64,000 bases of DNA from Lepus europaeus (lineage: Eukaryota; Chordata; Mammalia; Lagomorpha; Leporidae), in contig NC_084830.1 in assembly GCF_033115175.1 (NCBI RefSeq), positions 41,113,409 to 41,177,408 on the forward strand, in the 5' to 3' direction. Numbering within the stretch: the first letter of the stretch is position 1; every line of letters starts with the position of its first letter. Below are positions 45,571 through 56,685 of this stretch, piece by piece. The notes below the pieces were generated by a model. That model had not been told where the DNA came from. It searched no databases and saw only the letters and a program-made list of their open reading frames with translations. A program made the position numbers and the translations under genes.

Positions 45571-46206
45571 AATGCAGTTCCTGTAAGACCCAGAGGACAG
45601 GACCAACTGTAAGTGTGAGTCAGAAGGAGGGCACAGACGGGAGCTGGCAGCCCGCCCTGAGCATTTGCAAACAGTCTCATCTTGGTTCGGAGACAAATGC
45701 TCTTCATCTCCAGTTGCCCCAGCAGACGGAGACAGGACCTGTTTAAATGGACAAAGAGCGAAAAAGAGGTGACCGCAGGTGGGACGTGTGTGGCTGCAGT
45801 AACCCTGGTTTCTGCACTTGGGAGATCAGCCCCGGGCAGGCTGACAAGCTCACACGTGCGCTTTCCTGAGCAAGGGCAAACCTCTGCGCCCGGGCCCACG
45901 GCCGCTGTGTGGAAGGGCTCAGGTCTTCTGTGACAGGCAGGCTAGTGAGGGCGGAGAACAAGGGGCTTGCTGGGAAGGTGTGTGTGTGAGGGGGGCGGGG
46001 GGGAGGGAAGCAGGAGTTAAGTACATGAGGCTCCTGCGCTTTCGAATTTCCTGCTCTATTTACTGGGATTTGCCTAGAGCTTTTTCAGCCTTGTCTTTAA
46101 ATAATTGAAGATTGTCTGAAGTACTGGGGCCTTCCTGAAAGCCTGCTCTGCCTGGTTGCCCTATGGGGAATGAAGAAAGGTGAAAATTGCAGGAATCACG
46201 CTCCAC

Positions 46207-46243
46207 AGGGGTGGGGGGGGTGGGGGTGGGGGTGGGGGTGGTT
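46207..46243 (+). repeat. (GGGGTG)n G-rich minisatellite
   Basis: G-rich hexamer-like repeat with several G runs on the plus strand. Could form a G-quadruplex; proline-rich minus-strand frames are artefacts. Confidence 0.9.
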
Positions 46244-46352
46244 CTGGCCAGGATGGGAGGGGCAGGCGCCTGTTTGTCCCAGGATGGCAGGGAGCCCTCT
46301 GGGATTGGCAGACCCCAGGGAGGCCCAGAAAGACCATGAGTGCATGTGCACA

Positions 46353-46376
46353 TGTGTGTGTGTGTGTGTGTGTGTG
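46353..46376 (+). repeat. (TG)n microsatellite
   Basis: Perfect TG run of about 12 units. Confidence 0.95.
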
Positions 46377-46867
46377 GCCTTTAAGGTGACATCTACTGGA
46401 AATAGTTGGGAGGCAGAGAAGCATCTGCGGCCAAGCTGTAGTTCCCTCATTAGCTGTAGTTCCCTCATGGTTTGCTGCTTGAGACGTCAGTTAATTTGAG
46501 AACTTTGGCTTGTCTCAGGGCCCCTTAGCAATCTGAGTACTTAGAAAGACTCTTGGGGAACCTAAACAACAGTTCCAACCAAAATGTCTTCAAGGGTAGC
46601 AAGAAGTCTCCCAATTCTCATAGGATCCTTGTTAGAGAAACCCAGAGTGGAGTGGGAATATGGTATAAAAATAGTGTAGGAAAAAAACATGGAATTGTTC
46701 TTTTGATGATGTGAGAATGTTGGTAATAATCTCAATATTTTCTTTCTTTCCCCCTGGTCACCATTTCCAGGTAATGCCTCATGCTGGCCAAATATTCATT
46801 GCTCAACTCTTCATCTTTTGATTCCCCCTCTCAATAGTTTTCAAATACCTTACATTACTGTATATTT

Positions 46868-47229
46868 TTCAAGATTTATTTTATTTATTTGCAAGGCAGA
46901 GTTAGAGATAGAGATAGAGATAGAGCTAGAGCTAGAGAGAGAGAGAGAAAGAGAGAGGAGACAAAGACATCTTCCATCTTCTGGTTCACTCCCCAAATGG
47001 CTACAATGGCTGGAGCTGGGCTGATCTATAGTCAGGAGCCAGGAGCTTCTTCTGGGTCTCCCACGTGGGTGCAGGGGTTCAAGCACTTGGGCTGTCCTCC
47101 ACTGCTTTCCCAGGCGCATTAACAGGGAGCCAGATTAGAAGCGGAGCAGCCGGGACTCGAACTGGTGCCCATATGGGATGCTGGTATTGCAAGCAGCAAC
47201 TTAACCCACTACGCTGCAACGCCGGCCCC
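46868..47229 (-). mobile_element. CSINE, minus strand
   Basis: Older subtype with an unusual (GATAGA)n/(GAGCTA)n expansion at 46905-46938 in its CT-rich part. Head ends ACGCCGGCCCC. Confidence 0.92.
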
Positions 47230-48603
47230 TGTGTTTTTGTTTTAAATTTGGATTCCCAGCAGGAAAAGATTCTGGAAAGACTGTATTGAGGTGAAGTACG
47301 GCCATGTAATCCTGCTGTTCCCAAGGCAGGGTCAGCTCCCCCTCCCTCCCTGCCCCCAGCCCCACCTTCTGTCCCCTTCTGGCTTTGCCTGTAAACTCTC
47401 ACAGCAGGGGTGTCTCCTGCACAGCACTTGCTGCAATGTAGGGCTACCTTTTGTAATTCGTGTTTTAATCGCTCTCCTTTGCTTGTCTGTAGTCTCCATG
47501 AGAGCTGAAGAGTCTGTTGCATTCACGTTATATTCATGGGTCTGACCTTGTGCCTGGCTCACAATCAGACCCCAGTGAGTGGTGTGGAATAATAGCTAAC
47601 CATAGCTGAGTGTTCTACTCGCAAACAATCAAATGAATAAACTGCAATTAAAGTCTATAAAAATCTGCATGCGAGATTTGTCTGTGGTTTTGAGGTTGTA
47701 AGCTATTGCAGGTACCAAATGCTACAGCTGACTTGGGTTATAAACACTTGAGTTTCCAAAAATGTAACTTCTTCACTTCTCCGTGTGTGACGTAGAGAAG
47801 CGGTGGGTAGTTTTACTAAATTGCAATCTGCACAGGCAGAGCAGGACACGGGTGGGGATGGTCCCGCAGCCCAGGCGTCCCTGCTGAGGGCAGTCAGAGC
47901 CACACACCTGCAGGGCAGTCCAGACAGGAAGTGGCAGGCGCTCTCAAACTGGCAGTCTGGGAGCATTTAACAAAGGGATGACTTATGAAAGTGAGGGTAG
48001 GACTTACAGAAATGCTTAAGTCACGGGGCAGTGCCCCAGGGCTCGCTAGGGCTGGGCGCCTTTACTTCCAATAGTCCTGGCAGGTGGGGGATGGAAAGTG
48101 GCCAGAGCCCACAGCAGGTGGCTGAGAAGAGAGCACTGTTTCCCAGGGGCCATTGCAGGGGTTTCAGAGAGTGGCCGGGATGAAGCCAGGTAGATGCAGA
48201 CACCAACCTCCCTCTCCTCCACCACCTAATCTCTGGCCAGCACCTTCGGGAGGTGCACCCCAACCAGAAGTCAGGGCACAAGGACACCCATTGCTTGCAT
48301 TCAGCAGGGCCCTGAGCAGGGTGGGACATGTTGGGGAGTGAATGTGATGGGCCAAGGGAAGGGGTGAGGCGTGCAGAGAATACTGAAGACGTGGCTTACG
48401 CGCTGTCCACCGCCACCCACCAAGGCACCCAGAAAGCCTGCAGGGCCTGGAAACCGCACACAGAGATGAGCCCTGCAAGGCCCGCCTCTGAACGGCTCCG
48501 GTGAGAAGTGGCAGCAGCCAGGCTTCCGTCTGGGGCTTTCCCTCACCTAATTGTTCAGCACGGACTTATAAGGACCTCGATGCGCTGGGCACGGGGGTCT
48601 CAT
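47230..48603. other. Single-copy DNA, nothing recognised
   Basis: A short L2-like word (CCTTGTGCCTGGCTCACAATC) occurs near 47546. Nothing else recognised; no supported exon. Confidence 0.35.
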
Positions 48604-48616
48604 AAGGAGGCTTTTT

Positions 48617-48948
48617 TTTTTCTTTTTTTGACAGGCAGAGTAGATAGTGAGAGAGAGAGAGACAGAGAGAAAGGTCTTCCTTTTTGCTGTTGGTTCACCC
48701 TCCAATGGCCGCTGTGGCTGGCGCATCTTGCTGATCCAAAGCCAGGAGCCAGGTGCTTCTCCTGGTCTCCCATGCGGGTGCAGGGCCCAAGCACTTGGGC
48801 CATCCTCCACTGCCTTCCTGGGCCATAGCAGAGAGCTGGCCTGGAAGAGGGGCAACCGGGATAGAATCCGGCGCCCCAACCGGGACTAGAACCCGGTGTG
48901 CCGGCGCCGCAAGGCGGAGGATTAGCCTATTGAGCCGTGGCGCTGGCC
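48617..48948 (-). mobile_element. Young CSINE, minus strand, 13-bp TSD
   Basis: TSD AAGGAGGCTTTTT (48604-48616) and AAGGTGGCTTTTT (48949-48961), one mismatch. Confidence 0.95.
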
Positions 48949-49175
48949 AAGGTGGCTTTTTGAGACTGCATTTTCCAGCAGTGCAGTGAAGTTCAAGGTG
49001 AAGCACCCAGAGCAGCGGCAGCCACAGCCAGGAGCAGGCTGCAGGTGCAAACCCGTGACTACCACACCCTAGCCTTCCCCAGTCAGCATCTTGGGGCTTT
49101 GGGTGTTTGGACAGCTCTTGGGGGTGATTCCTGTGTGTACTCTCATGTGGGAAGCACTGCTGTAGCAGCTACCAG

Positions 49176-49302
49176 GGGCCTTCAAGTTCATGGCAAATGC
49201 ATATTGTAAGCAAACTATGCATGGGTTTCACAATTTTCTTGCATGAAAATAAATGTATCTTTTAATTCTATTTTTCAATGAATTTTTTTGAAGTTCTTGT
49301 AC
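49176..49302 (+). mobile_element. Palindromic MITE-like element, copy C
   Basis: Uninterrupted copy. CCTTCAAGTTCATGGCAAATG on the left is mirrored by the inverted complement of CAATGAATTTTTTTGAAG on the right, with TGAAAATAAATGTATCTTTT in between, as in the copy at 6531. Confidence 0.55.
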
Positions 49303-49439
49303 ATCAAACTTTTGGAACGTGAACAGATAAGCTCAGGACTTGGAGGAACACCTCCAACCCCAGTACACACAGTTTTGTCTTAATCTGGGCACATTTTCAA
49401 TTAGCCATGTAAAATAAGGACATCAGAATAGAGGTGGCT

Positions 49440-49520
49440 TGCCTGCCTGCCCACCTGCCCTCCCTCCTACCTTCCCTCCCTCCCTCCCTCCTTCCCTCCT
49501 TCCCTCCTTCCCTCCTTTCT
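49440..49520 (+). repeat. (CCTNCCT)n polypyrimidine tract
   Basis: CCTG/CCTC/CCTT tetramer run directly before the next CSINE. Confidence 0.9.
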
Positions 49521-49521
49521 T

Positions 49522-49551
49522 TTTAGACTTGTTTACTTGAAAGGCAGAGTC

Positions 49552-49592
<41 letters not shown>

Positions 49593-49849
49593 AAGTTACC
49601 ATCTGCTGGTTCTCTCCCCAAATGGCTGTAATGGCTGGCCATAATGAAGCCAGGAGCCAGGGGCTTTATCCGGGTCTCCCACATGGGTGCAGGGGCCCAA
49701 GCACTTGGGCCATCTTCTGCTGCTTTCCCAGGTGCTTTAGCAGGGAGCTGGATCAGAAGTGGAGCAGCCAGGACTTGAACCTGTGCTCATATGGGATTCT
49801 CTCATTGCAGGTGGTGGTTTAGCCCTTTGTGCCACAATATCAGCCTCAA
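49522..49849 (-). mobile_element. CSINE, minus strand
   Basis: Older subtype with a (GA)n tract of about 36 bases; head decayed (AATATCAGCC). TSD not clear. Confidence 0.9.
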
Positions 49850-51165
49850 AAGGTGGTTTTCAAACGGTGTTTATCTCATCCCCTTCAAAGCCCCGGGAGT
49901 CATGGGCCAATCCACCCAACCAACGTGATATGTTTGTTTTTGTACAGTTTCATCCAAGATTTAGGAAGCATTTGAAAACCCTTGGTTGGGATTAGCTAGG
50001 ATTCCTTCTTGTCTAGACGTTTACTGGCCCTGGGTATATGGCCGATTGTGTTGGTTATGTGTATCTATACTTAGTCCTTACACAGATGCAGACTTTGGGT
50101 TATTACAAAATAGTAGCAGTGGCTTATGGCCAGAGGTGTTACTTTTCCATTTCCTGTCTTTACTGGTGTGACTCAAGGTGCTTGTTCATAGATCACTGTA
50201 CCCTGAAATCACGCCTGATTTCTGACACACCGGTTACCCCTTGACAACAGGATACACCAGTTACCCCTTGACAACAGGTTATTAGTTGTTTTCATATCTC
50301 TTCCTGCTCTTTTGCACACACACAGAATGGTAGAATTGTGTCATTGCGCCTCTGCTTGCATCAACTTGTGGGCCTGAGCTGTCCATGCAAGCATTGGGCC
50401 ATTCACTATTTATAAGCAGGGAGTGCTGGGGTCGGCAGGCAAGGTCGAGTGCTCCAATCATGATTGTGTCTTTGGCTTACATGGACCCAAAGCTCGCCCT
50501 GCTTGCGTTTTCCTGTTTGTCTGAGACCATCATAATATGCCACCTCTCTGTGTCACAGGGATGCTCCAGAGTTTCTACATAGTGAGATTTCAGCTGGGGC
50601 TATGGTGCATGGGCACTTGAAGGTTAATTGGCAATCAGACATACAGTGTTTTTCTTGCTTTGTGTATCAAAGACCATAAAATCAGAAAAGTTTTCCAAAG
50701 ATTTATTTATTTATAGTAGACTGAACATGAACAGAATGGCCATGAATGAAATCAGAGAATATTTTTAAAAATTCCAGGTTGGCTTTGGGGGAAGATCGTC
50801 GTGGGCAGGGAGGATGAAAGTTCTTGCTCCTGGCTACTTCTGGACAGAGATCTTGTGTGACCTTGGATGCTGTGAAGACAAAGAACTGGGGAAAGAATGA
50901 AACAGGTACAACTGGAGGACTAGCAAGCTGCAGGCACAGGTAGTTCCTGGAAGGGCTTTAGAGAATGGGAGCGCAGGATTAATCCTTGTGTGTTTCCCCA
51001 GCTGCTCAGCACCTGGTCCCGTGCCTGTCTTCCAGCAGCTGTTAAAGCACTCTGAGAGTGCAGATAAAACACAAGTAACATCTGTAAATAAATAACTATT
51101 GTTTCTGCAACTCAGTTGTTACCAGGGGGTCACCTTGTTCTTTGAAATATAAAGAAATTGAACTG
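49850..51165. other. Single-copy DNA, nothing recognised
   Basis: Contains only a short tandem duplication at 50227. No repeat family or exon recognised. Confidence 0.35.
50227..50278 (+). repeat. 27-bp period tandem duplication
   Basis: Two copies of a 25-base unit (ACACCRGTTACCCC then TTGACAACAGG) separated by AT, one mismatch. Confidence 0.93.
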
Positions 51166-51529
51166 GAGCACTGTGGTGGAATGAGAAGGCCATGCCAAGA
51201 TGGCTGCTGGCAACAGAAACTGCCTGGCAACAGGCTGTGATTGGATGGCTTCGGAAACCACATGGCAATGGAGCCTGCCTGGCAACAAGCTTTGATTGGA
51301 TGGCTTCGGAAACTGCCTGGTAACAGGCTGTGATTGGTTAGGGTATAGACCGCCCCTTGACCAGATTGCTGCCTTGGCTATATAAGCTGCTGTACCAACT
51401 GAAATAAACGAGTCTGTGGGCTGCTTGCCTCTGGCCTGTTTTCATTCCACTCCTGAGGTCTGTGTGGTGACTCTGTGCCTCTTGCCCCCACCACGCTTCT
51501 CTCAGAATGAATCCACTGCAACAGAGCGC
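51166..51529 (+). mobile_element. Solo LTR of an endogenous retrovirus, ~352 bp, plus strand
   Basis: The LTR body runs 51172-51523, starting TGTGGTGGAATG and ending CTGCAACA (TG...CA). Flanks GAGCAC (51166-51171) and GAGCGC (51524-51529) fit a 6-bp TSD with one mismatch. Promoter-like order is clear: three repeats with ATTGG (inverted CCAAT) at 51239, 51294 and 51332, TATATAAG at 51379, and AATAAA at 51403. No internal retroviral sequence lies on either side. ERV class is unsettled: U3 layout looks gammaretrovirus-like, while a 6-bp TSD fits class II. Confidence 0.8.
51378..51386 (+). promoter_or_regulatory. TATA box of the solo LTR
   Basis: TATATAAG follows the CCAAT-type repeats and precedes AATAAA by about 24 bases, the usual LTR core promoter spacing for a short R region. 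Activity is not known. Confidence 0.6.
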
Positions 51530-52009
51530 CCCCTAGCTTCTCCACAGTGCTGGAGGCTTGCTCCTTGGGACAGGAGTCAGGTGCCTGTGTAACCTCTGGC
51601 TCTTCCCTGCTCTGCCCTGGGTGGACCCACAGCCAGCCACTTCTCCTTGGTTTCCTGGAAACAGTTCTCACCCGTGACATCTGTGTCTCGGAGACTTCTA
51701 ACTATTTAGGGCTACCAGCTGGGAGCCAATAGCACATAGAGAATTTAAGCTGCATATTAGTTTTATTCTTAAACATTTTTCCTGAGTAGCTTAGCAAGTG
51801 GCTTTCTTTCAAAGACTACGGTATGGAAAAGGTGAGAGGGTAGCTCCACAGCAAAGAACCCCAACAAACACCCCCTTAGCTGAGTGATCACAATCCACAC
51901 CAACAATGCCTAGTCCTGCTGAGACTGTGCACCCTCAAAACGGTATGATGAAAGTGGTACTTAACCCCGGGCGTCCCTCCCCAGGCCCCTCAACCTCTGT
52001 CTCATCATT

Positions 52010-52195
52010 AGACCAACTGGGGAACATTCTAATGGAGGGCCATCCTCTGATGTACCTGACCAGGACTCTTCAAAACTCTCAAAAACAAGGCCCATCTGAT
52101 GAAGCTACGGAGACACAGGGCCTCAATGTGCATGGTGTCCTGGCCGGGATCCTGGAGCAGAGAAAGGACATTAGGCCTCTGCAAACGCTGTGACC
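52010..52195 (+). mobile_element. Old L1M-type 3' fragment, sense
   Basis: ACCTGACCAGGACTCTTCAAAAC, CTCAAAAACAAGG, GGTGTCCTGGCCGGGATCC and GAGCAGAGAAAGGACATTAGG match the order of an L1ME-type 3' UTR. A 95-codon frame across it (51906-52193) is not a gene. Confidence 0.6.
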
Positions 52196-52613
52196 ACGTG
52201 GTCTCATCTCTGCTCTTTCTGCCAGCATTCCTCCTGGCAGTCCCTGGCGGAGGCTGGCCCACGATCCTGCTCTGTCCACACCACCGCTCTTCTCTTCCCA
52301 ATCCCACTTCTACACTGGGGTTCCTCTAAGCACCTCCACCTCCCCATTGGTTTCTTTCCTGGAGCACTTTGGGGATTTTTGGTTCAGCCCCAGCTCATCC
52401 AGTTAGTGGCTCTTGGAGTTCCAGTTGTTGACTCTGCCTGTTGCAAATGAACGAACTGACTGTCGAGAGAGCTGATTCTCTGCCCAGACCCGGCTCCCCC
52501 GAGGCACTGTCTGGAGACTCTTGGGTCATGGTGTTGGCCTGGATTAGGACAGCTGCATTGCTCAGCACCAAAGAGGAGGGTTTGCTCATCGCTCAAGCCT
52601 TCATCTGAATCTT

Positions 52614-52973
52614 TCTATTTATTTATTTGAAAGAGAGTTGGAGTTATTTATTTGAAAGAGAGGTGGAGGTGGAGGTGGAGTTGGAGTGAGTTAGAGTTAG
52701 AGTTAGAGTTAGAGTTAGAGTTAGAGTTAGATCGAGAGAGATCTTCCATTTGCTGGTTCACTCCCCCAAATGGCTGCAATGACTGGAGGTGGGCCAGGCT
52801 GCTTCTGGGTCTCCCATGTGGGTGCAGAGGCCCCGGGACTTGGGCCGTCTTCTGCTGCTTTCCCAGATGCATTAGCATAGAGTTGGTTTGGAAGTGGAGC
52901 AGCCAGGTCTCAAACCAGCGCCCATATGGGAGGCTGGCATCGCAGGCAGCAGCTTTACCCACAGTGCTGGCCC
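52614..52973 (-). mobile_element. CSINE, minus strand, with hexamer minisatellite, 16-bp TSD
   Basis: TSD CCTTCATCTGAATCTT (52598-52613) and CCTTCATCTCAATCTT (52974-52989), one mismatch. The CT-rich region is replaced by (GGTGGA)n and (GTTAGA)n arrays. Confidence 0.94.
52662..52730 (+). repeat. (GGTGGA)n then (GTTAGA)n hexamer arrays
   Basis: Four GGTGGA-type units followed by about eight GTTAGA units inside the CSINE. A TTATTTATTTGAAAGAGAG duplication precedes them. Confidence 0.93.
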
Positions 52974-52995
52974 CCTTCATCTCAATCTTACATGA

Positions 52996-53009
52996 CCCCC
53001 CCCCCCCCC
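52996..53009 (+). repeat. (C)14 homopolymer
   Basis: Fourteen consecutive C just after the CSINE TSD. Confidence 0.95.
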
Positions 53010-53890
53010 ATAATTCAGGACATTTAAAATATCCTTTGGGATGAGCTGTCTAGAAATGCATAGACTTCACTGAGCGAGAAGCCAGTTTCACATCAGCTGT
53101 CAAATGTGCTTGTTCCTGCAAAAAATTCCCATCCGGTTGCAGAGTGGGTTGTGGGCCGTGTTATTTTCTCAGGCCCACCCCAAGAAAAAGGAGGGGAACA
53201 ATGAACGGGAGAAGGCATGTGTTGGCTCACGCGTTGCTGGAGCCCGACTAGAGTCTGGAGCCCAGTTCTGCCTGATGCCAGGGCCTGGGCTGTCCTCACA
53301 GTGTCACTGGGGGCCCTTGGCTTTGTCCCCAAGTCCTTGATTCGGGCTTTGATCTGTCGCCGGGGCTTTCCATAGGTTGAGTGCTAATTTGCACGTTAGT
53401 TCTCTCCTCCTCTTTCTCCCACCTTGTTCTCCTATGCCTCTGGAGAATTGGCTGATTCCTGCCGGGGAGCTGGTGGGAATACCTATTCAAGTCCGCTTCT
53501 CTTCCCACCCAAGATGCGTGCAGGACTCCCCCTCCCACAGGTGGAAGGCGGCAAGGCTTCCCTGTGATCCATTAGCTGTCTTCTCATGCCTTTTAGAGCA
53601 TTCTTGTACATGGTAGCTATCAAATGAAGGGCAGGGGGAGCACAGGGGGGTCAGATAAGCCACCAGTTCAAGCAAAACTAGGGTCGGGCCGCCAGGTCAG
53701 CCCTCCCAGGCTCTCCGTGTCTTTGATGAAGTGGCATTTCAGTGAACGACATAGGTGAGACTTTGCGTTGATGCCTGCTGTGCATCCGGTCCCACCTGGG
53801 GCCATCACCTCACTTCTACCCTGTGAGGTGAAGGGCGAGGGATGGGGTGGTGCAGCCCACAGAGCAGAGGTTGAAGGCTGCATTCCACGT
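53010..53890. other. Single-copy DNA, nothing recognised
   Basis: No repeat or exon recognised. Confidence 0.35.
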
Positions 53891-53894
53891 GGAA

Positions 53895-53978
53895 GCCGGG
53901 ACATGAGCCAGCGCCTGTTTGGGATGCCTGTGTCACAGGTGGTGGTTTACCCACTATGCACAGCGCCAGACCTTAAAT
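53895..53978 (-). mobile_element. CSINE 5' fragment, minus strand
   Basis: GAGCCAGCGCCTGTTTGGGATG, then GGTGGTTTACCCACTATGCACAGCGCC is the head (promoter-box part) of a CSINE in antisense. The rest of the element is absent. Confidence 0.6.
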
Positions 53979-53979
53979 T

Positions 53980-54743
53980 AATAAGCCTTCCTAGGAATAG
54001 CCTCATTTCTCGTCACACACATAGTAAGTTTTGAACCCTGGAACTGAGCAACTCTATAGAGTACACATTGCAAAATATGACTGTTTCATAGCGCTAAACA
54101 GAAGGAGTGGATGGCGCTTCTCTCATTGGAGCTGCAGGTGCACCTCTGAATGGTAGGAATCTGCCCTCCAGGAGGGGGCAGCCAGGAGCAGTGGTTGGCA
54201 GTTTGCAAGGGAAGATTTTTGTTGTTCCAACAGTATCACAATGCAGTAATACAAAAAGCCATTCAAAGATCAGTGTGGCTCAAAGAACGTTGCAAGGAAA
54301 ATCGGAATAAGAAAGCAAAGGCATTATAGAGGTCATTATTGCTTTCATTCTCAGTATCTGGAACAATTTGGGCTACAAAATGGCTGGAAAATTAGTGTCG
54401 CAAAAATAATGCTAACAAAGCAACTGACAGGCAAGTTAATTAGTATTCTGAGAACACTGCAGAATACCTAAGTATTCAAATGGTGTATGCTTTCTTATCT
54501 GTGAACACACCCACCTGTAATTAGATTTATTTCTGCTTTCTACATTTCTCAGATCTGAAATAAATCTACGAGCTTCAACCTCTGGATTCTACAGAAGGTG
54601 GGACGTTGCAAAGTGGAGGGTATTAGGTCAAATCATAGGAGGTCAAATCATTGTTTTCAGAGGTCCAAAATAGCCAAGTGTCAGTGATTTCATGTGACCC
54701 CTTCTGTGACAGAGCTTGGTTAATTCTACACATATCATAGAAT
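53980..54743. other. Single-copy DNA, nothing recognised
   Basis: Partly AT-rich; no repeat family recognised. Confidence 0.35.
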
Positions 54744-55187
54744 GGGGTGTGTCGGGGCCAGTGGCCCTGGCCCGACATGAGATGCAGCAGGCTGAGGCTG
54801 TCCCTTATCTAATCCTGTTTCCAAGACTTTTCGTCCCATATTCCTGCAGGCAGGATGTGACTTCTGATGAAGGTTTATGATGTTCTTTGCTCTATCTGCA
54901 GAGCTTGTACCCTGATCATTGCTACTTTGTAAACTTGCTCTATTCCTGTGCTATGCATGATTGCACACAATGAATGTTATCTGTATGTGGCCTGGGGTAT
55001 ATATCCTTGTCTTTCTGTGTGCTCGCTGCTGGAGACTGAAGGGTTTCCTTAGGGAGACTGCCTCCAGTCCCTCATCGCCGGGCCCCCTACTTTGGCTTGG
55101 AACGCGACGAGGCAATAAACGTGGTGATGAATTGACTGAGTGCTGCGTGTCTCCGTGTGGTTTGTCGGGTGGCCTCCGACAGGGGTG
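54744..55187 (+). mobile_element. Solo LTR of a class II-type endogenous retrovirus, 432 bp, plus strand
   Basis: The LTR body spans 54750-55181. It begins TGTCGGGGCC and ends CTCCGACA, so the terminal TGTCGG and CCGACA are a perfect 6-bp inverted repeat. It is bracketed by an exact 6-bp TSD GGGGTG (54744-54749 and 55182-55187), the size typical of class II (betaretrovirus-like) elements. TATATAT at 54998 and AATAAA at 55114 give the expected U3-R-U5 order. No internal sequence remains, so it is the product of LTR-LTR recombination. Confidence 0.9.
55114..55119 (+). terminator. Polyadenylation signal of the solo LTR
   Basis: AATAAA about 110 bases downstream of the TATA-like sequence and about 60 bases before the LTR end, as expected for the end of the R region. 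Confidence 0.65.
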
Positions 55188-56671
55188 AACTATCTATCAT
55201 CCAGTATCTGGTGGGAATCACCAAGGATGACACTTTGTACTGAAGGAATTAAAAAAATCTGTCCATGTTTTGTCTGCAAATGTCAAGCTTTCTTATTGGG
55301 CAGAATCCATCCTACTCTTGTGGCCAGTAGACCTGCCTGGGAGTTAGAGAACCCAGCTTTCACTGCTGTCTTCATTGAAAGACGTGATAATTAAGATAAT
55401 TAAGAACTGCCTCCAACCTCTTTTAAGAATTTCTTTGGGTTCATTGAAGTCAGTGCTGAGGGTTTTGAGCGTTGACTGTTGTGTTGGGTAACAGAGAGGC
55501 ATCAGCGCAATGTGTTGGGGCGTTAGACTGAGATGATCCGGAGACAGAATTGTAATCCCGAGCGAGAGAAAGCCCTGAGACTCCTCATCCATCCCGGGGT
55601 GCGCGGCCAGCAGCTCAGCCAGGCAGAGCTCACCGCGTACCCTCCAAACGGCCCTGCAGGGCTCGGCTTCCGTAAAAGCGGAGACATCACTCGGATGGCA
55701 CCAGATCAACATTTTTTTTTTTAATTTAAAAATATCTAACTTTGTGCTGCAAGAACAAATGGTTCTGTGTGTCACCAGATTCGGGAGAGACAGGTGGTGC
55801 TCAGCCTTGTCCTGGGGGCTTCCTCACGCGCTGAGAGCACCCATGGGGCCAAAGAAGGAGTTTTCCGTGGCTGAGCCCAGGCCAGCGCCACCTGCGCTTC
55901 TTCCTGGGATCGTGTCAGACTCCCATCCCAGGCTACCCAGGGCTGGGTTCTGAAGCCGCCGGCCCCCTGGAGAAGCCTAGCGGGCATTTTGCTAACAGGT
56001 GTGTGTCACCGGGCGGGGGAGCTTCCGGCAAAGCGCTCTGAGCCCACGCTGGCTGATTGCTCAGTTGACATGTTGGGGTTTTGTTGAGATTTGATCTGGA
56101 GGAAAAGAATGCATACTGATGGTTTGAAGAGCACAGTGGAGAAGGGACGTGCCATTTGGACAGCTGTTTTTTCTCTCTATAAAAGAGATGTGGAGAATTT
56201 GGCGTGGGGGGGGGGGGAGGTGGATGGCAGGCAGGGAATGGGGAGAGGGATGGTGAGCACTTTCCTTGTGCCGGGAACCCACAGTGCACGCCTGACCTCA
56301 TGGGTTCTGCACGGCATCCTGGGGGCAGGTGGCACTGTGTCCACTTTACAGACGAAAAGACTCATCTTCAGCGGCCAGGTACTCTGGTCAGTGCCTCGGC
56401 CTCAGCCACTGACCTCAAAGGGTTGACTTTGTTCACCAAGACTTGGGTGGTTAAACTCCAGCCTGGAAAAAAACTTTATTTGTCATAAAAATTAGTATTG
56501 ATCATGTTTGACCCAGAGAAGTTTCTCTAAGCTATGGGGGGGAGGGGGGGGGAGGGGAGACCTTCACTCTAAGATTCCTTGGTTTTTTGTTTTTAAATTT
56601 TTGATTCTTACAAGCAAGATGAACCACTCTTTAAAGTTGTTGGCCTTCTGTTTCCACAGCTGTGGTTTCCT
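55188..56671. other. Single-copy DNA, nothing recognised
   Basis: Contains a 12-base G run at 56206-56217 and a G-rich stretch at 56535-56560. No exon or repeat family recognised. Confidence 0.35.
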
Positions 56672-56685
56672 TGGGAGCAAAACTT

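Noticed and set aside
46060-46468. Histidine/proline-rich frames at 46.1-46.5 kb
   Set aside because: Produced by the G-rich minisatellite and the TG repeat.
51906-52193. 95-codon plus-strand frame next to the solo LTR as a retroviral leader or gene
   Set aside because: The second half matches an L1M-type 3' UTR and the LTR has its own right TSD, so the frame is unrelated to a provirus.
52683-52730. Interstitial telomere-like repeat
   Set aside because: The unit is TTAGAG, not TTAGGG, and it lies inside a CSINE, so it is a local microsatellite.
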